Position numbers and translations under genes: made by a program
From: CAVVAY01 sp963746465
Lineage (GTDB): Bacteria > Actinomycetota > Actinomycetes > JACCUZ01
Length of the DNA stretch: 64,000 nucleotides
NCBI GenBank assembly: GCA_963746465.1
Contig: CAVVAY010000005.1
Location: 806,001-870,000, forward strand
Reading direction: 5' to 3'
Notes under the pieces: model-generated
What the model was told of the DNA's origin: nothing
Seen by the model: the letters and a program-made list of their open reading frames with translations, nothing else
Database searches by the model: none
Shown: positions 44,967 to 53,086 of the stretch, piece by piece
Layout of the letters: each line of letters starts with the position of its first letter
Numbering within the stretch: the stretch's first letter is position 1

Positions 44967-45485
44967 GTGACGCAGTGGGACGGTTGGCCGGACGACCCGG
45001 TCGAGGTATTGGTCCGGCGGCTCGACCCGGACCTGCCGCTCCCTGCGTACGCGCATCCCGGTGACGCCGGCGCGGACCTGGTCACCGCCGAGGACGTCGA
45101 GCTGGCGCCCGGAGACCGCGCGATGGTGCCGACCGGGCTGGCCATCGCCCTGCCAGCCGGCTACGCCGCCTTCGTCCACCCGCGCTCCGGCCTGGCCCAC
45201 CGGTTCGGTCTTGGCGTGGTGAACGCGCCCGGCACGGTCGATGCCGGGTACCGCGGCGAGATCAAGGTGCTGCTGGTCAACCACGACCGCACCGCCACGG
45301 TGCGGCTCCGGCGCGGCGACCGGATCGCTCAGCTGGTGGTCCAGCGGGTCGAGCGGGCGCGGTTCTCCGAGGTGCAGGTGCTGCCGGGTTCGGCGCGCGG
45401 GACCGGCGGGCACGGGTCGACCGGCGGCTTCGCCGCACCCGGCCAGGACGATCAGCAGGACTCCCCGACCACGACAGAGGTGTGA
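44967..45485 (+). CDS. dut: dUTP diphosphatase
   Basis: A 172-residue trimeric dUTPase converting dUTP to dUMP and PPi, keeping uracil out of DNA. All five motifs are visible: HPGDAGADLVTAEDV (I), HPRSGLAHRFGL (II), VNAPGTVDAGYRGEIKV (III), RGDRIAQLVVQRVE (IV) and the flexible GTGGHGSTGGF (V). The length is about 15-20 residues above the bare family because of a polar C-terminal tail. The stop overlaps the possible GTG of the next gene (GTGA), so the two are coupled. Leaderless-type promoter. Confidence 0.97.
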   Translation: MTQWDGWPDDPVEVLVRRLDPDLPLPAYAHPGDAGADLVTAEDVELAPGDRAMVPTGLAIALPAGYAAFVHPRSGLAHRFGLGVVNAPGTVDAGYRGEIKVLLVNHDRTATVRLRRGDRIAQLVVQRVERARFSEVQVLPGSARGTGGHGSTGGFAAPGQDDQQDSPTTTEV

Positions 45486-45487
45486 AC

Positions 45488-46252
45488 GTGTTCCGCAAGC
45501 GGCGCGGCCAGGACGACGACGAGAACGCTGCGAACGACGCGGCCGCTGCCGTCGACGGCAGCGAGGGCGTCGTCGACGGCGCCGGTGAGAGCGCACTCGC
45601 GGCGCCCGCCGACCGGCCCGACGGGCCCTACGACCGCAGCGAGGTGTCCGACCCGGCGAGCACCGGGCGGGTCGACCTGGGTGGGGTGTGGCTGCCGGGC
45701 GCACCGGGGCTCGAGGTCCGCATCGAGGCCGACCACACCACAGGCGAGGTGGTGGCGGTGACCATGGTGCTCGGCGAGGGGGCGCTGCAGGTGCAGCCGT
45801 TCGCCGCACCCCGCAGCGAAGGGATCTGGGACGACGTGCGGGCCGAGATCCGGGCCGGGATCACCCAGCAGGGCGGCACCACGGACGAGGTGGAGGGCCC
45901 GCTCGGCATCGAGCTGCGGACCAGGGTGCCGGTCCGGGCCGCGGACGGCAGCCAGGCCGTGCAGCCGGCTCGCTTCGTGGGTGTCGACGGGCCGCGCTGG
46001 TTCCTGCGCGGCGTCATCACCGGCCGGCCGGCCCTCGAGCCGGACACCGACGCCGACCTGGTGGCGTTGTTCCGGGACGTCGTGGTGGTGCGGGGGGCCG
46101 AGGCCATGGCGCCCCGCGATCCGATCCCGCTGCACCTCCCGACCAACCCGCCGCCGGCGCCGGAGGACGACGACAGCGCTGACCCGCGGGCCGAGACGTC
46201 CCAGGACCTGAAGCCGTTCGAGCGGGGCCCGGAGATCACCGAGATCCACTGA
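45488..46252 (+). CDS. DUF3710 family protein
   Basis: A 254-residue conserved actinobacterial protein of unknown function. It starts VFRKRRGQDDD, followed by a disordered acidic segment (to about 50). The globular part begins GRVDLGGVWLPGAPGLEVRI and includes WDDVRAEIRAGITQQGGT, RFVGVDGPRWFLRGVITG and FRDVVVVRGAEAMAPRDPIP, all typical. GTG 45482 overlaps the dut stop, but GTG 45488 has better spacing from AGAGGT (45476-45481) and matches family N-termini. It lies between dut and the OB-fold gene in the usual actinobacterial order. Confidence 0.93.
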   Translation: MFRKRRGQDDDENAANDAAAAVDGSEGVVDGAGESALAAPADRPDGPYDRSEVSDPASTGRVDLGGVWLPGAPGLEVRIEADHTTGEVVAVTMVLGEGALQVQPFAAPRSEGIWDDVRAEIRAGITQQGGTTDEVEGPLGIELRTRVPVRAADGSQAVQPARFVGVDGPRWFLRGVITGRPALEPDTDADLVALFRDVVVVRGAEAMAPRDPIPLHLPTNPPPAPEDDDSADPRAETSQDLKPFERGPEITEIH

Positions 46253-46275
46253 CCCCTCTGCCGAGGAGGGCATCG

Positions 46276-46686
46276 GTGACGGCGACCAAGGCCTACGCTG
46301 GAGACATGGGCACCAACCCGGGCGTGCTGCGGCGCGCCGTGACGCGGCTCGCGTCCTCGGCCAAGGAGCACGAGGCACAGGAGCTGCTGAAGGACTGCGT
46401 CGAGATGGGCGCGGTCCCGGTCAGCGAGCTGCCCGACCGTGAGCAGGTGCGGGTCGCCGGCACCTTGCGCACGGTGACCTTGCGGCCCAGGGCCGGCGTC
46501 CCGGCACTGGTCGCCGAGCTCTACGACGGCAGCGGGTCGATCAGCCTGGTCTGGCTCGGCCGACGGCAGATCCCGGGCATCGAGCCGGGCCGGGCCCTCA
46601 TCGCGTCCGGGCGGGTCACCCGCGACCACGACCAGCCGGTCATCTTCAACCCGCGCTACGAGCTGCGACCGGCCGGAACCGAGTGA
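46276..46686 (+). CDS. OB-fold nucleic-acid-binding protein
   Basis: A 136-residue protein with a single OB fold in its second half: RVAGTLRTVTLRPRAGVPAL, AELYDGSGSISLVWLGRRQI, PGIEPGRALIASGRVT and VIFNPRYEL. A helical N-terminus precedes it. Related to the tRNA_anti-type OB domain of RecG-like proteins; the actinobacterial member has no known job. GTG 46276 has GAGGAGGG 5 nt upstream. A second start, ATG 46306, is preceded by a TACGCT hexamer at 6 nt, so a shorter leaderless product may also be made. It overlaps DUF3159 by four bases. Confidence 0.9.
   Translation: MTATKAYAGDMGTNPGVLRRAVTRLASSAKEHEAQELLKDCVEMGAVPVSELPDREQVRVAGTLRTVTLRPRAGVPALVAELYDGSGSISLVWLGRRQIPGIEPGRALIASGRVTRDHDQPVIFNPRYELRPAGTE
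46294..46299 (+). promoter_or_regulatory. possible internal -10 hexamer in the OB-fold gene
   Basis: TACGCT, 6 nt before in-frame ATG 46306, inside the longer reading frame. It could give an internal leaderless transcript for the shorter protein and DUF3159. Confidence 0.3.
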
Positions 46687-47375
46687 GTGACCCGCGCCCT
46701 CCGGAGCCCGCGCTGGCGACGGAGGTTGACGCCGCCACGGTCGAGGAGGTCATCCGGCACCGGCTCTCCGCGGCGCTCGGCGGCCGTCGGGGCATGGTGG
46801 AGGGCGCCGTCCCGACCCTCGGCTTCACCGTCACCTACCTGATCACCCACGAGCTGCGGCTCGGGCTTTACGTCGGCGTCGGCCTGGCTGTCGCCCTGCT
46901 CGTCGCACGGGTGGTGGCGCGCCAGCCGGTGCAGTTCGTCGTCAACAGTCTCGTCGGCATCGGCATCGCCGCCGCCTTCGCCTCGCGCACCGGCAAGGCC
47001 GAGGACGTGTTCCTGCCCGGCATCATCTACAACGCGGTGTACGCCGTGGGGCTGTCGCTGTCCGTCCTGGTGCGCTGGCCGGTGGTCGGGCTGATGCTCG
47101 CCTCGGTCACCGGCGACCTGTCCGGCTGGCGCAAGGATCCCGCGGTGGTCCGGCTCTGCGGCCGGCTCACCTGGGTGCTCGCGGCGCCCTGCATCGTCCG
47201 CGTGGCTGTTCAGTACCCGCTGTACCTGGCCGGCAAGGTCGGCTGGCTCGGCGTGACCAAGATCGCGCTCGGCTGGCCGCTGCAGCTGGCCGCGCTGGCC
47301 GTGATGGTCTGGCTGCTGGCCCGCGGCCGGACCCCGATCAGCAACCCGTCGGAGCCAGAGGCCGACCCCGCCTGA
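46683..47375 (+). CDS. DUF3159 membrane protein
   Basis: A 230-residue protein with five or six membrane helices, conserved in actinobacteria next to dut and trkA genes. Landmarks are GGRRGMVEGAVPTLGFTVTY, RQPVQFVVNSLVGIGIAAAF, FLPGIIYNAVYAVGLSLSVL and VQYPLYLAGKVGWLGVTKIA. The fold resembles septation- or intracellular-septation-type (YciB-like) integral proteins; function is not established. GTG 46683 overlaps the OB-fold stop (GTGA). The stop codon directly abuts the stop of the convergent TrkA gene at 47376, with zero bases between. Confidence 0.92.
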   Translation: MSDPRPPEPALATEVDAATVEEVIRHRLSAALGGRRGMVEGAVPTLGFTVTYLITHELRLGLYVGVGLAVALLVARVVARQPVQFVVNSLVGIGIAAAFASRTGKAEDVFLPGIIYNAVYAVGLSLSVLVRWPVVGLMLASVTGDLSGWRKDPAVVRLCGRLTWVLAAPCIVRVAVQYPLYLAGKVGWLGVTKIALGWPLQLAALAVMVWLLARGRTPISNPSEPEADPA

Positions 47376-48041
47376 TCAGCGGGCGTGCGGGGCGAGCAGC
47401 TCCTCGAGCTGGGGGCCCATGTCCGGGCTGGCCACGAAGAGCAGCTCGTCACCCGCCTCGAGCGGATCGTCCGGCGACGGCACGATCGGCCGCCCCTCGC
47501 GGATGATCGCGACCAGCGCCGTGTCCTGCGGCCAGGCGACGTCGCCGACCCGGGTGGCCACGACGGGGGAGTCCGCCGGCAGCGTGAGCTCGAGCATGTC
47601 GGTGTTCGACTGCTGGAAGGTGAAGATCCGCACCAGGTCGCCGACGCTGACGGCTTCCTCGACCAGTGCGGTCATGAGTCGCGGCATCGACACTGCGACG
47701 TCGACGCCCCAGGCCTCGTCGAACATCCACTCGTTCTTCGGGTTGCTGACCCGCGCGACGGTCCGCGGCACGCCGTACTCCGTCTTGGCCAGCAGCGACA
47801 CCACCAGGTTGACCTTGTCGTCGCCGGTCGCGGCGACCACCACCTGGCACTCGTGCAGGCCGGCCTCCTCGAGCGAGGTCACCTCGCAAGCGTCGGCCAG
47901 CAGCCACTGGGCGTCGGGCACCGAGGTGCGCTTGATGGCAGCCGGGTCCTTGTCGACGAGCAGCACCTCGTGCCCGTTCTCGAGAAGCTCGCGGGCGACC
48001 GAGCGGCCCACGCTGCCCGCTCCCGCGATGGCGACCCGCAT
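47376..48041 (-). CDS. trkA: TrkA-family RCK potassium-uptake regulator (second of pair)
   Basis: A 221-residue RCK_N plus RCK_C protein. The nucleotide-binding fold MRVAIAGAGSVGRSVAREL with ELLENGHEVLLVDKDP binds NAD(H). The C-terminal TrkA_C domain follows (DMLELTLPADSPVVATRVGD). It is paired with the next TrkA-family protein (1-nt overlap, TGATG), like CeoB/CeoC of mycobacteria. These are cytosolic gating subunits of a potassium transporter. No TrkH/KtrB channel is in the window; the divergent KimA-like permease is the obvious partner. Confidence 0.9.
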   Translation of the reverse strand: MRVAIAGAGSVGRSVARELLENGHEVLLVDKDPAAIKRTSVPDAQWLLADACEVTSLEEAGLHECQVVVAATGDDKVNLVVSLLAKTEYGVPRTVARVSNPKNEWMFDEAWGVDVAVSMPRLMTALVEEAVSVGDLVRIFTFQQSNTDMLELTLPADSPVVATRVGDVAWPQDTALVAIIREGRPIVPSPDDPLEAGDELLFVASPDMGPQLEELLAPHAR

Positions 48042-48706
48042 CAGTGCTCCTCGGAGGAACGGTGGAGCAGAGCGGCCTCGACCGCGTCCGCGTCGTCGTC
48101 GCGCATGACCATGTGCACCAGGTCGCCGTCCTGCAGCACGGTGTCCTCACCGGGCAGCAGTCCCTCGCCCAGCCGGGTGAGGAAGGCGACCCGCGCGCCG
48201 GCGCTCTCCTCCAGCCTGCTGATCCGCTCGCCGATCCAGGCCTGGTCGACGTTGACCTCGGCCAGCCGGACCGTGCCACTGGGGTCGCGCCACTCCGGCT
48301 CCGCACCGTGCGGCAGCAGCCGGCGCAGCATCTGGTCCGCGGTCCACCGCACCGTCGCCACGGTGGGGATGCCCAGGCGCTGGTAGACCTCGGCCCGGCC
48401 CGGGTCGTAGATGCGGGCCACCACGTTGTCGACGCCGAAGGTCTCCCGGGCCACCCGGGCGGCCACGATGTTCGAGTTGTCGCCGCTGCTGACCGCCGCG
48501 AAGGCCTGGGCCTGCTCGATGCCGGCCTCCCGGAGCGTGTCCCGGTCGAAGCCGATGCCGGTCACCCGGCGTCCTGCGAAGCCGGTCCCCAGCCGGCGGA
48601 ACGCCGACTCGTTGGAGTCGATCACCGCCACCGAGTGGCCCTGCGCCTCGAGGATGTGCGCCAGCGACGACCCGACCCGGCCGCAGCCCATGATGACGAA
48701 GTGCAC
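48041..48706 (-). CDS. TrkA-family RCK potassium-uptake regulator (first of pair)
   Basis: A 221-residue RCK protein, first gene of the two-gene operon. MHFVIMGCGRVGSSLAHILE is the Rossmann motif, followed by VAVIDSNESAFRRLG, and the TrkA_C domain is LAEVNVDQAWIGERISRLEE. It resembles mycobacterial CeoB. GTG 48706 has TAGCGT 7 nt upstream and no ribosome site, so its mRNA appears leaderless. It is divergent from the KimA-like permease, with the two promoters back to back within 91 bp (48707-48796). Confidence 0.9.
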   Translation of the reverse strand: MHFVIMGCGRVGSSLAHILEAQGHSVAVIDSNESAFRRLGTGFAGRRVTGIGFDRDTLREAGIEQAQAFAAVSSGDNSNIVAARVARETFGVDNVVARIYDPGRAEVYQRLGIPTVATVRWTADQMLRRLLPHGAEPEWRDPSGTVRLAEVNVDQAWIGERISRLEESAGARVAFLTRLGEGLLPGEDTVLQDGDLVHMVMRDDDADAVEAALLHRSSEEH

Positions 48707-48713
48707 GCGGGTG

Positions 48714-48719
48714 ACGCTA
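48714..48719 (-). promoter_or_regulatory. -10 hexamer for leaderless trkA pair
   Basis: TAGCGT on the minus strand, 7 nt before GTG 48706. Confidence 0.5.
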
Positions 48720-48782
48720 GCGCAGTACCGCTGGGCGCACGGATGGATGCCCGGCTCGCGTCCGCTGAGGTGTCTGTGGGCC

Positions 48783-48788
48783 TAGCAT
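48783..48788 (+). promoter_or_regulatory. -10 hexamer for leaderless KimA-like gene
   Basis: TAGCAT, 8 nt before GTG 48797; back to back with the trkA promoter. Confidence 0.5.
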
Positions 48789-48796
48789 CGGGCGTC

Positions 48797-50854
48797 GTGC
48801 CCCAGACGACGGACGCGTTCAAGCGCCTGCTGCTCGGCAGAGCCATGCGCAGCGACCGGCTGGGCGAGACGCTGCTGCCGAAGCGGGTGGCCCTGCCGGT
48901 CTTCGCCAGCGACGCGCTCTCGTCGGTGGCCTACGCCCCGGACGAGGTGTTCCTGACCCTCGGCATCGCCGGCTTCGCCGCCTACTCGTACTCCTGGAAG
49001 GTCGGCCTCGCCGTCGCGCTGGTGATGCTGGTCGTGGTCGCGTCCTACCGGCAGAACGTGCACGCGTACCCGAGTGGCGGTGGCGACTACGAGGTGGCGA
49101 CCGTCAACCTGGGCGCGATGCCGGGGCTGACGGTGGCCAGCGCGCTGCTGGTCGACTACGTGCTCACGGTCGCGGTGTCGATCTCGTCGGCCGCGCAGTA
49201 CGCCGCCTCGACGATCGACGCGTTCCAGGGGCACGAGGTCGTCATCGCCGTCGTCGCGACCCTGCTGCTGATGTCGGCGAACCTGCGCGGGGTGCGCGAG
49301 TCGGGCACGGCCTTCGCCATCCCGACGTACGCCTTCATGGCCGCGGTGCTCGGCATGGCCGGCTTCGGTTTCCTGCAGCTGGCCTTCGGCGACCTGCCCG
49401 ATGTCGAGAGCGCGAGGTTCACCCTGGCGCCGGAGGCGGAGTACGAGCAGGGGATCGCCGGGCTGGCCGGCGCCTTCCTGCTGCTGCGCGCCTTCTCCTC
49501 GGGCTGTGCCGCGCTGACCGGTGTCGAGGCGATCAGCAACGGCGTGCCGGCCTTCCGCAAGCCCAAGTCGCGGAACGCCGCGACCACCCTGCTGCTGCTC
49601 GGCACCATCGCGGTGACGATGCTCACCAGCATCATCGTGCTGGCCAAGCAGATGGGTCTGCGCTACGCCGAGAACGTGGTCGAACAGCTGCGGCTCGACG
49701 GCCAGGCCGGTGAGGCGACACGCGGGGGTGTGAAGTTCCCGGACGGCACGCACTACGCGCAGGACCCGGTGATCGGCCAGCTCGCGAAAGCCATCTTCGA
49801 GAACGTGCCGCTGCTGGCCGGCGTCGTCACAACGGTCACGGGCCTGATCCTGGTGCTGGCAGCGAACACGGCGTTCAACGGGTTCCCGGTGCTCGGATCG
49901 ATCCTGGCCCAGGACCGGTACCTGCCCCGCCAGCTGCACACGCGCGGCGACCGGCTGGCCTACAGCAACGGCATCATCATCCTGGCCGCGTTCGCGATCC
50001 TGCTGATCGTCTCGTTCCACGCCGAGGTCACTCGGCTGATCCAGCTCTACATCGTCGGCGTCTTCGTGTCGTTCACCCTCAGCCAGACCGGCATGGTCCG
50101 GCACTGGACCCGGCTGCTGCGCACCGAGACCGACCACGCCGCCAGGTCGCGGATGCAGCGCAGCCGGATCATCAACGGCGTCGGTCTCTCGGTGACAGCG
50201 GTCGTCCTGGTGGTGGTGCTCATCACCAAGTTCCTGCTCGGTGCCTGGATCGCCATCGCGGCGATGGTCGCGCTGTTCCTGCTGATGAAGGGCATCCGCC
50301 GTCACTACGAGGGCGTCTCCCGCGAGCTGGTCGTCGACGAGGACGAGGACATGGTGCTCCCGTCGCGGACCCATGCCATCGTGCTCGTCTCGAAGATCCA
50401 CAAGCCGACGATGCGGGCCGTGGCCTACGCGCGGGCGATGCGGCCGACGACTCTCGAAGCGGTCACGGTCAGCGTCGACGCCGAGGAGACCCGGGCGCTG
50501 CAGCTGGAGTGGGACCGCCGCGGGATCCCGATCCCGCTCAAGGTGCTGGACTCGCCGTTCCGGGAGGTGACCGACCCGGTCATCGACTACGTGCGCAGCG
50601 TGCGCAGCGGCAATCCGCGCGACATCGTCACCGTGCTCATCCCGGAGTACGTCGTCGGGCACTGGTGGGAGCACCTGCTGCACAACCAGAGCGCACTGAG
50701 GCTCAAGGGCCGGCTGCTGTTCACACCAGGAGTCATGGTCACCAGCGTGCCCTGGCAGCTGAAGAGCTCCGAGGGTCTGGCCGACCGGGACGACGCAGCG
50801 CCGCCGGGTACGTTCCGGCGCGGTGACGTCGGCCGCGGTGGAGGCCTGACCTGA
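48797..50854 (+). CDS. APC-superfamily permease, KimA-like potassium importer
   Basis: A 685-residue transporter with about twelve helices followed by a cytosolic domain of about 170 residues (from RTHAIVLVSKIHKPTMRAVA to VTSVPWQLKS). The N-terminal helix-1 region VFASDALSSVAYAPDEVFLT matches the KimA/YdaO high-affinity K+/H+ symporter group, in which the corresponding Asp and nearby residues bind K+. PTYAFMAAVLGMAGFG and ALTGVEAISNGVPAF are other conserved stretches. The C-terminal cytosolic domain is the c-di-AMP-responsive region in B. subtilis KimA; here this is by analogy. Being divergent from two RCK genes supports a potassium role. Amino acid transport cannot be excluded. Confidence 0.85.
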   Translation: MPQTTDAFKRLLLGRAMRSDRLGETLLPKRVALPVFASDALSSVAYAPDEVFLTLGIAGFAAYSYSWKVGLAVALVMLVVVASYRQNVHAYPSGGGDYEVATVNLGAMPGLTVASALLVDYVLTVAVSISSAAQYAASTIDAFQGHEVVIAVVATLLLMSANLRGVRESGTAFAIPTYAFMAAVLGMAGFGFLQLAFGDLPDVESARFTLAPEAEYEQGIAGLAGAFLLLRAFSSGCAALTGVEAISNGVPAFRKPKSRNAATTLLLLGTIAVTMLTSIIVLAKQMGLRYAENVVEQLRLDGQAGEATRGGVKFPDGTHYAQDPVIGQLAKAIFENVPLLAGVVTTVTGLILVLAANTAFNGFPVLGSILAQDRYLPRQLHTRGDRLAYSNGIIILAAFAILLIVSFHAEVTRLIQLYIVGVFVSFTLSQTGMVRHWTRLLRTETDHAARSRMQRSRIINGVGLSVTAVVLVVVLITKFLLGAWIAIAAMVALFLLMKGIRRHYEGVSRELVVDEDEDMVLPSRTHAIVLVSKIHKPTMRAVAYARAMRPTTLEAVTVSVDAEETRALQLEWDRRGIPIPLKVLDSPFREVTDPVIDYVRSVRSGNPRDIVTVLIPEYVVGHWWEHLLHNQSALRLKGRLLFTPGVMVTSVPWQLKSSEGLADRDDAAPPGTFRRGDVGRGGGLT

Positions 50855-50871
50855 GCGGCCGGGTCGTCGGG

Positions 50872-52056
50872 ATGTCCGCCGTCGGCCGGACGCTCGAGGT
50901 CGAGGTCGGGCCGGTGGCTCACGGCGGCCACTGCGTAGCCCGGCACGAGGGCCGGGTGCTGTTCGTCCGGCATGCCCTGCCCGGGGAGCGGGTGCGGGTC
51001 GTCGTCACCGACGGCCACGACGGGTCGCCGTACTGGCGGGCGGATGCCGTGGAGGTCGTCGTCGCCTCGGCGGACCGGATCGAGCCGCCCTGCCCGTGGG
51101 CCGGGCCCGGTCGGTGCGGCGGCTGCGACTGGCAGCACGCGGCACTGCCCGCGCAGCGGTCGCTCAAGGCCGCGGTCGTGCGCGAGCAGCTGAGCCGGCT
51201 GGCCGGTCTCGAGCTCGACGTCACCGTGGAGGCAGTGGCCGGCGACGTCCAGGGGCTGGGCTGGCGCACCCGGGTGCAGTTCGCCGTCGCCGACGACGGG
51301 ACGCCGGGGCTGCGGCGGCACCGGTCGCACCAGGTCGTGCCGGTCGACCACTGCCGCATCGCGCACCCGCTGGTCGACGAGGCCGGCGTCACCGGCCGCC
51401 GGTGGCCGGGCGTCTCGTCGGTCGAGGTCGCGGCGTCGCCGGCGACCGGGCAGCGACTGGTGCTGCCGGAGGGGCGCGGGCCGGGTGAGCTGACCGAGGT
51501 CGTCGGGGAGCGGTCGTTCCGGGTCAGCGGCGGCGGGTTCTGGCAGGTGCACCCCGGGGCGGCGACGACGCTGCTCGCCGCGGTGCTCGACGGGCTCGAC
51601 CCGCGGCCGGGGGAGTCGGTGCTCGACCTCTACTGCGGGGTGGGACTGTTCGCGGCCGAGCTGGCGGAGCGGGTCGGGCCCACCGGCCGGGTGACCGCTG
51701 TGGAGACCGACCGGGTGGCCGTCGAGGACGCGCGGCACAACCTGTCGGGCCTGGCCGGCGTCCGGCTCGAGCGCGGTCGGGTCGACCACGTCCTGCGCCG
51801 GTTGCGGCTGGGACGCGCCGACCTCGTCGTGCTCGACCCGCCGCGCTCGGGTGCCGGGCGGGCGGTCGTCGAGCTGCTGTCCCGGGTCCGGGCCCGGCGG
51901 ATCGTGTACGTCGCCTGCGACCCGGCGGCCCTGGCGCGCGACGTCCGGTACTTCGGTGACCGCGGCTACGGCGTGACCGGGCTGCGCGCCTTCGACCTGT
52001 TCCCGATGACGGCGCACGTCGAGTGCGTCGCCGTGCTGGAGCCCCGCAGCGGCTGA
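50872..52056 (+). CDS. TrmA/RlmC/D-type RNA uracil-C5-methyltransferase
   Basis: A 394-residue SAM-dependent methyltransferase. An N-terminal TRAM-like domain (about 1-60) is followed by the [4Fe-4S] cysteines CPWAGPGRCGGCDWQH, with a further Cys in VDHCRIAHP. The Rossmann motif is DLYCGVGLFAAELAE (about 253). The catalytic loop DPPRSGAG and the nucleophile Cys in VYVACDPAALARDVRY (about 349) are intact. The target uridine (tRNA or rRNA) is unknown. ATG 50872 lies 17 bp after the permease stop, with only a weak ribosome site. Confidence 0.92.
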   Translation: MSAVGRTLEVEVGPVAHGGHCVARHEGRVLFVRHALPGERVRVVVTDGHDGSPYWRADAVEVVVASADRIEPPCPWAGPGRCGGCDWQHAALPAQRSLKAAVVREQLSRLAGLELDVTVEAVAGDVQGLGWRTRVQFAVADDGTPGLRRHRSHQVVPVDHCRIAHPLVDEAGVTGRRWPGVSSVEVAASPATGQRLVLPEGRGPGELTEVVGERSFRVSGGGFWQVHPGAATTLLAAVLDGLDPRPGESVLDLYCGVGLFAAELAERVGPTGRVTAVETDRVAVEDARHNLSGLAGVRLERGRVDHVLRRLRLGRADLVVLDPPRSGAGRAVVELLSRVRARRIVYVACDPAALARDVRYFGDRGYGVTGLRAFDLFPMTAHVECVAVLEPRSG

Positions 52057-52093
52057 CCGGCGAGCCTGCTGCGCGGGTGCGCGGGCAGCGCCC

Positions 52094-52099
52094 TACTCT
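52094..52099 (+). promoter_or_regulatory. -10 hexamer for leaderless RsbW-like gene
   Basis: TACTCT, 7 nt before GTG 52107. No ribosome site. Confidence 0.45.
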
Positions 52100-52106
52100 G
52101 CGTACT

Positions 52107-52592
52107 GTGCGCGAAGCCTCACTCACCCTGCCCGCCGAGCTGAAGTCGGTCAGCCAGGCCCGTCGCTTCCTGCGCGACGCGCTCGAGGAGTGGGACGTCG
52201 AAGGCTTCGACCTCGCCGCTCCCCAGGTCCTCACCGAGCTGGTGACCAACGCCGCCCTGCACGCGCGCAGCGCCTACACCGTGCACCTCCGGGTCGAGCC
52301 GGACGGGCTGCTCGTCGAGGTCACCGACTCGTCGCCGGCCCTGCCCATGGCGCGGTACTACGGCGCGTCGGCGACGACCGGCCGCGGCATCGCCCTGGTC
52401 GAGGCGCTCAGCGCCGCCTGGGGGGTGCAGGCCAGCCCCACCGGCAAGACCGTGTGGTGCCGGGTGCGCACCGACGACCTGCTGCCCGACTTCGCCGACA
52501 TCGACGACGACGAGCCCGCCGAGGTCACCCCGCTGCGCAGCCGCCCCGCGCCGGATGGGCGACCGGATGCCGCCCTGGCGTTCGCGGCATGA
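52107..52592 (+). CDS. RsbW-like ATP-binding protein (HATPase_c, anti-sigma regulatory kinase type)
   Basis: A 161-residue GHKL ATPase without other domains: N-box VLTELVTNAALHARS, G1-like VTDSSPALP, G2 TTGRGIALVEAL. This is the layout of actinobacterial RsbW/SpoIIAB-like serine kinases that bind sigma factors or phosphorylate STAS proteins. The D-acid pattern is retained and ATP binding is likely. The acidic tail (ADIDDDEPAEVTPL) is unusual. GTG 52107 is chosen because of the -10 hexamer 7 nt upstream; the longer frame is a shadow. The stop overlaps the next ATG (ATGA), so it is coupled to an unknown partner. Confidence 0.85.
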   Translation: MREASLTLPAELKSVSQARRFLRDALEEWDVEGFDLAAPQVLTELVTNAALHARSAYTVHLRVEPDGLLVEVTDSSPALPMARYYGASATTGRGIALVEALSAAWGVQASPTGKTVWCRVRTDDLLPDFADIDDDEPAEVTPLRSRPAPDGRPDAALAFAA

Positions 52593-53086
52593 CCGAGGCC
52601 GGCTCGGAAGAGCTGATCACCGTTCACGTCCTGGGGATGCCGACCGGGCTGCAGGTGCAGGCCCAGCAGCACAACGACGAGCTCACCCGCGAGCTGATGC
52701 TGGTGGCCGAGCAGATGCGGCAGCGCGACCAGGGGCCGGAGCTGCCGGTCAGGTTCGTCGAGCTGGTGACCGCCCTGAGCGGGCGCTACGCGATGTTCAC
52801 CGCGGAGCAGGAGGCGCAGATGGCCGCGGCGATCGCTGCCGGTGAGCCGACCATCGACCTGACCTACACGCTGCCCGCGTCGGCCGCCGCAGCAGCCGGA
52901 GCGCTGAACGGCATCCTGGACGAGGCCGACGAGTACTGCCGCCAGGGTCAGCTGCTGCTGACGCTGGCCACACCACCCGAGCTGGTCGCCTACCGGCGGT
53001 GGCTGCTGGAGCAGTTCGTCGCCCAGGCCGACGGCGCGGCACCGGTGGCCTGGTCGGACTACCGCGAACAGGCCTCGGTCCGCTAG
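52589..53086 (+). CDS. unknown partner protein of the RsbW-like ATPase
   Basis: A 165-residue protein that I do not recognise. It begins TEAGSEELITVHVLGMPTGLQ, then has QHNDELTRELMLVAEQM, FVELVTALSGRYAMFTAEQE and EYCRQGQLLLTLATPPELVA, ending YRRWLLEQFVAQADGAAPVAW. Entirely soluble and helix-rich, acidic at the N-terminus. It overlaps the ATPase gene by four bases, so the two are made in fixed ratio. The likely role is as a partner or adaptor in partner switching, inferred from context only. A long frame on the other strand overlaps its 3' end. Confidence 0.72.
   Translation: MTEAGSEELITVHVLGMPTGLQVQAQQHNDELTRELMLVAEQMRQRDQGPELPVRFVELVTALSGRYAMFTAEQEAQMAAAIAAGEPTIDLTYTLPASAAAAAGALNGILDEADEYCRQGQLLLTLATPPELVAYRRWLLEQFVAQADGAAPVAWSDYREQASVR

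Noticed and set aside
52107..53086. Toxin-antitoxin reading of the overlapping ATPase/unknown pair
   Set aside because: The first protein has clear GHKL ATPase motifs and neither protein has toxin or antitoxin signatures.
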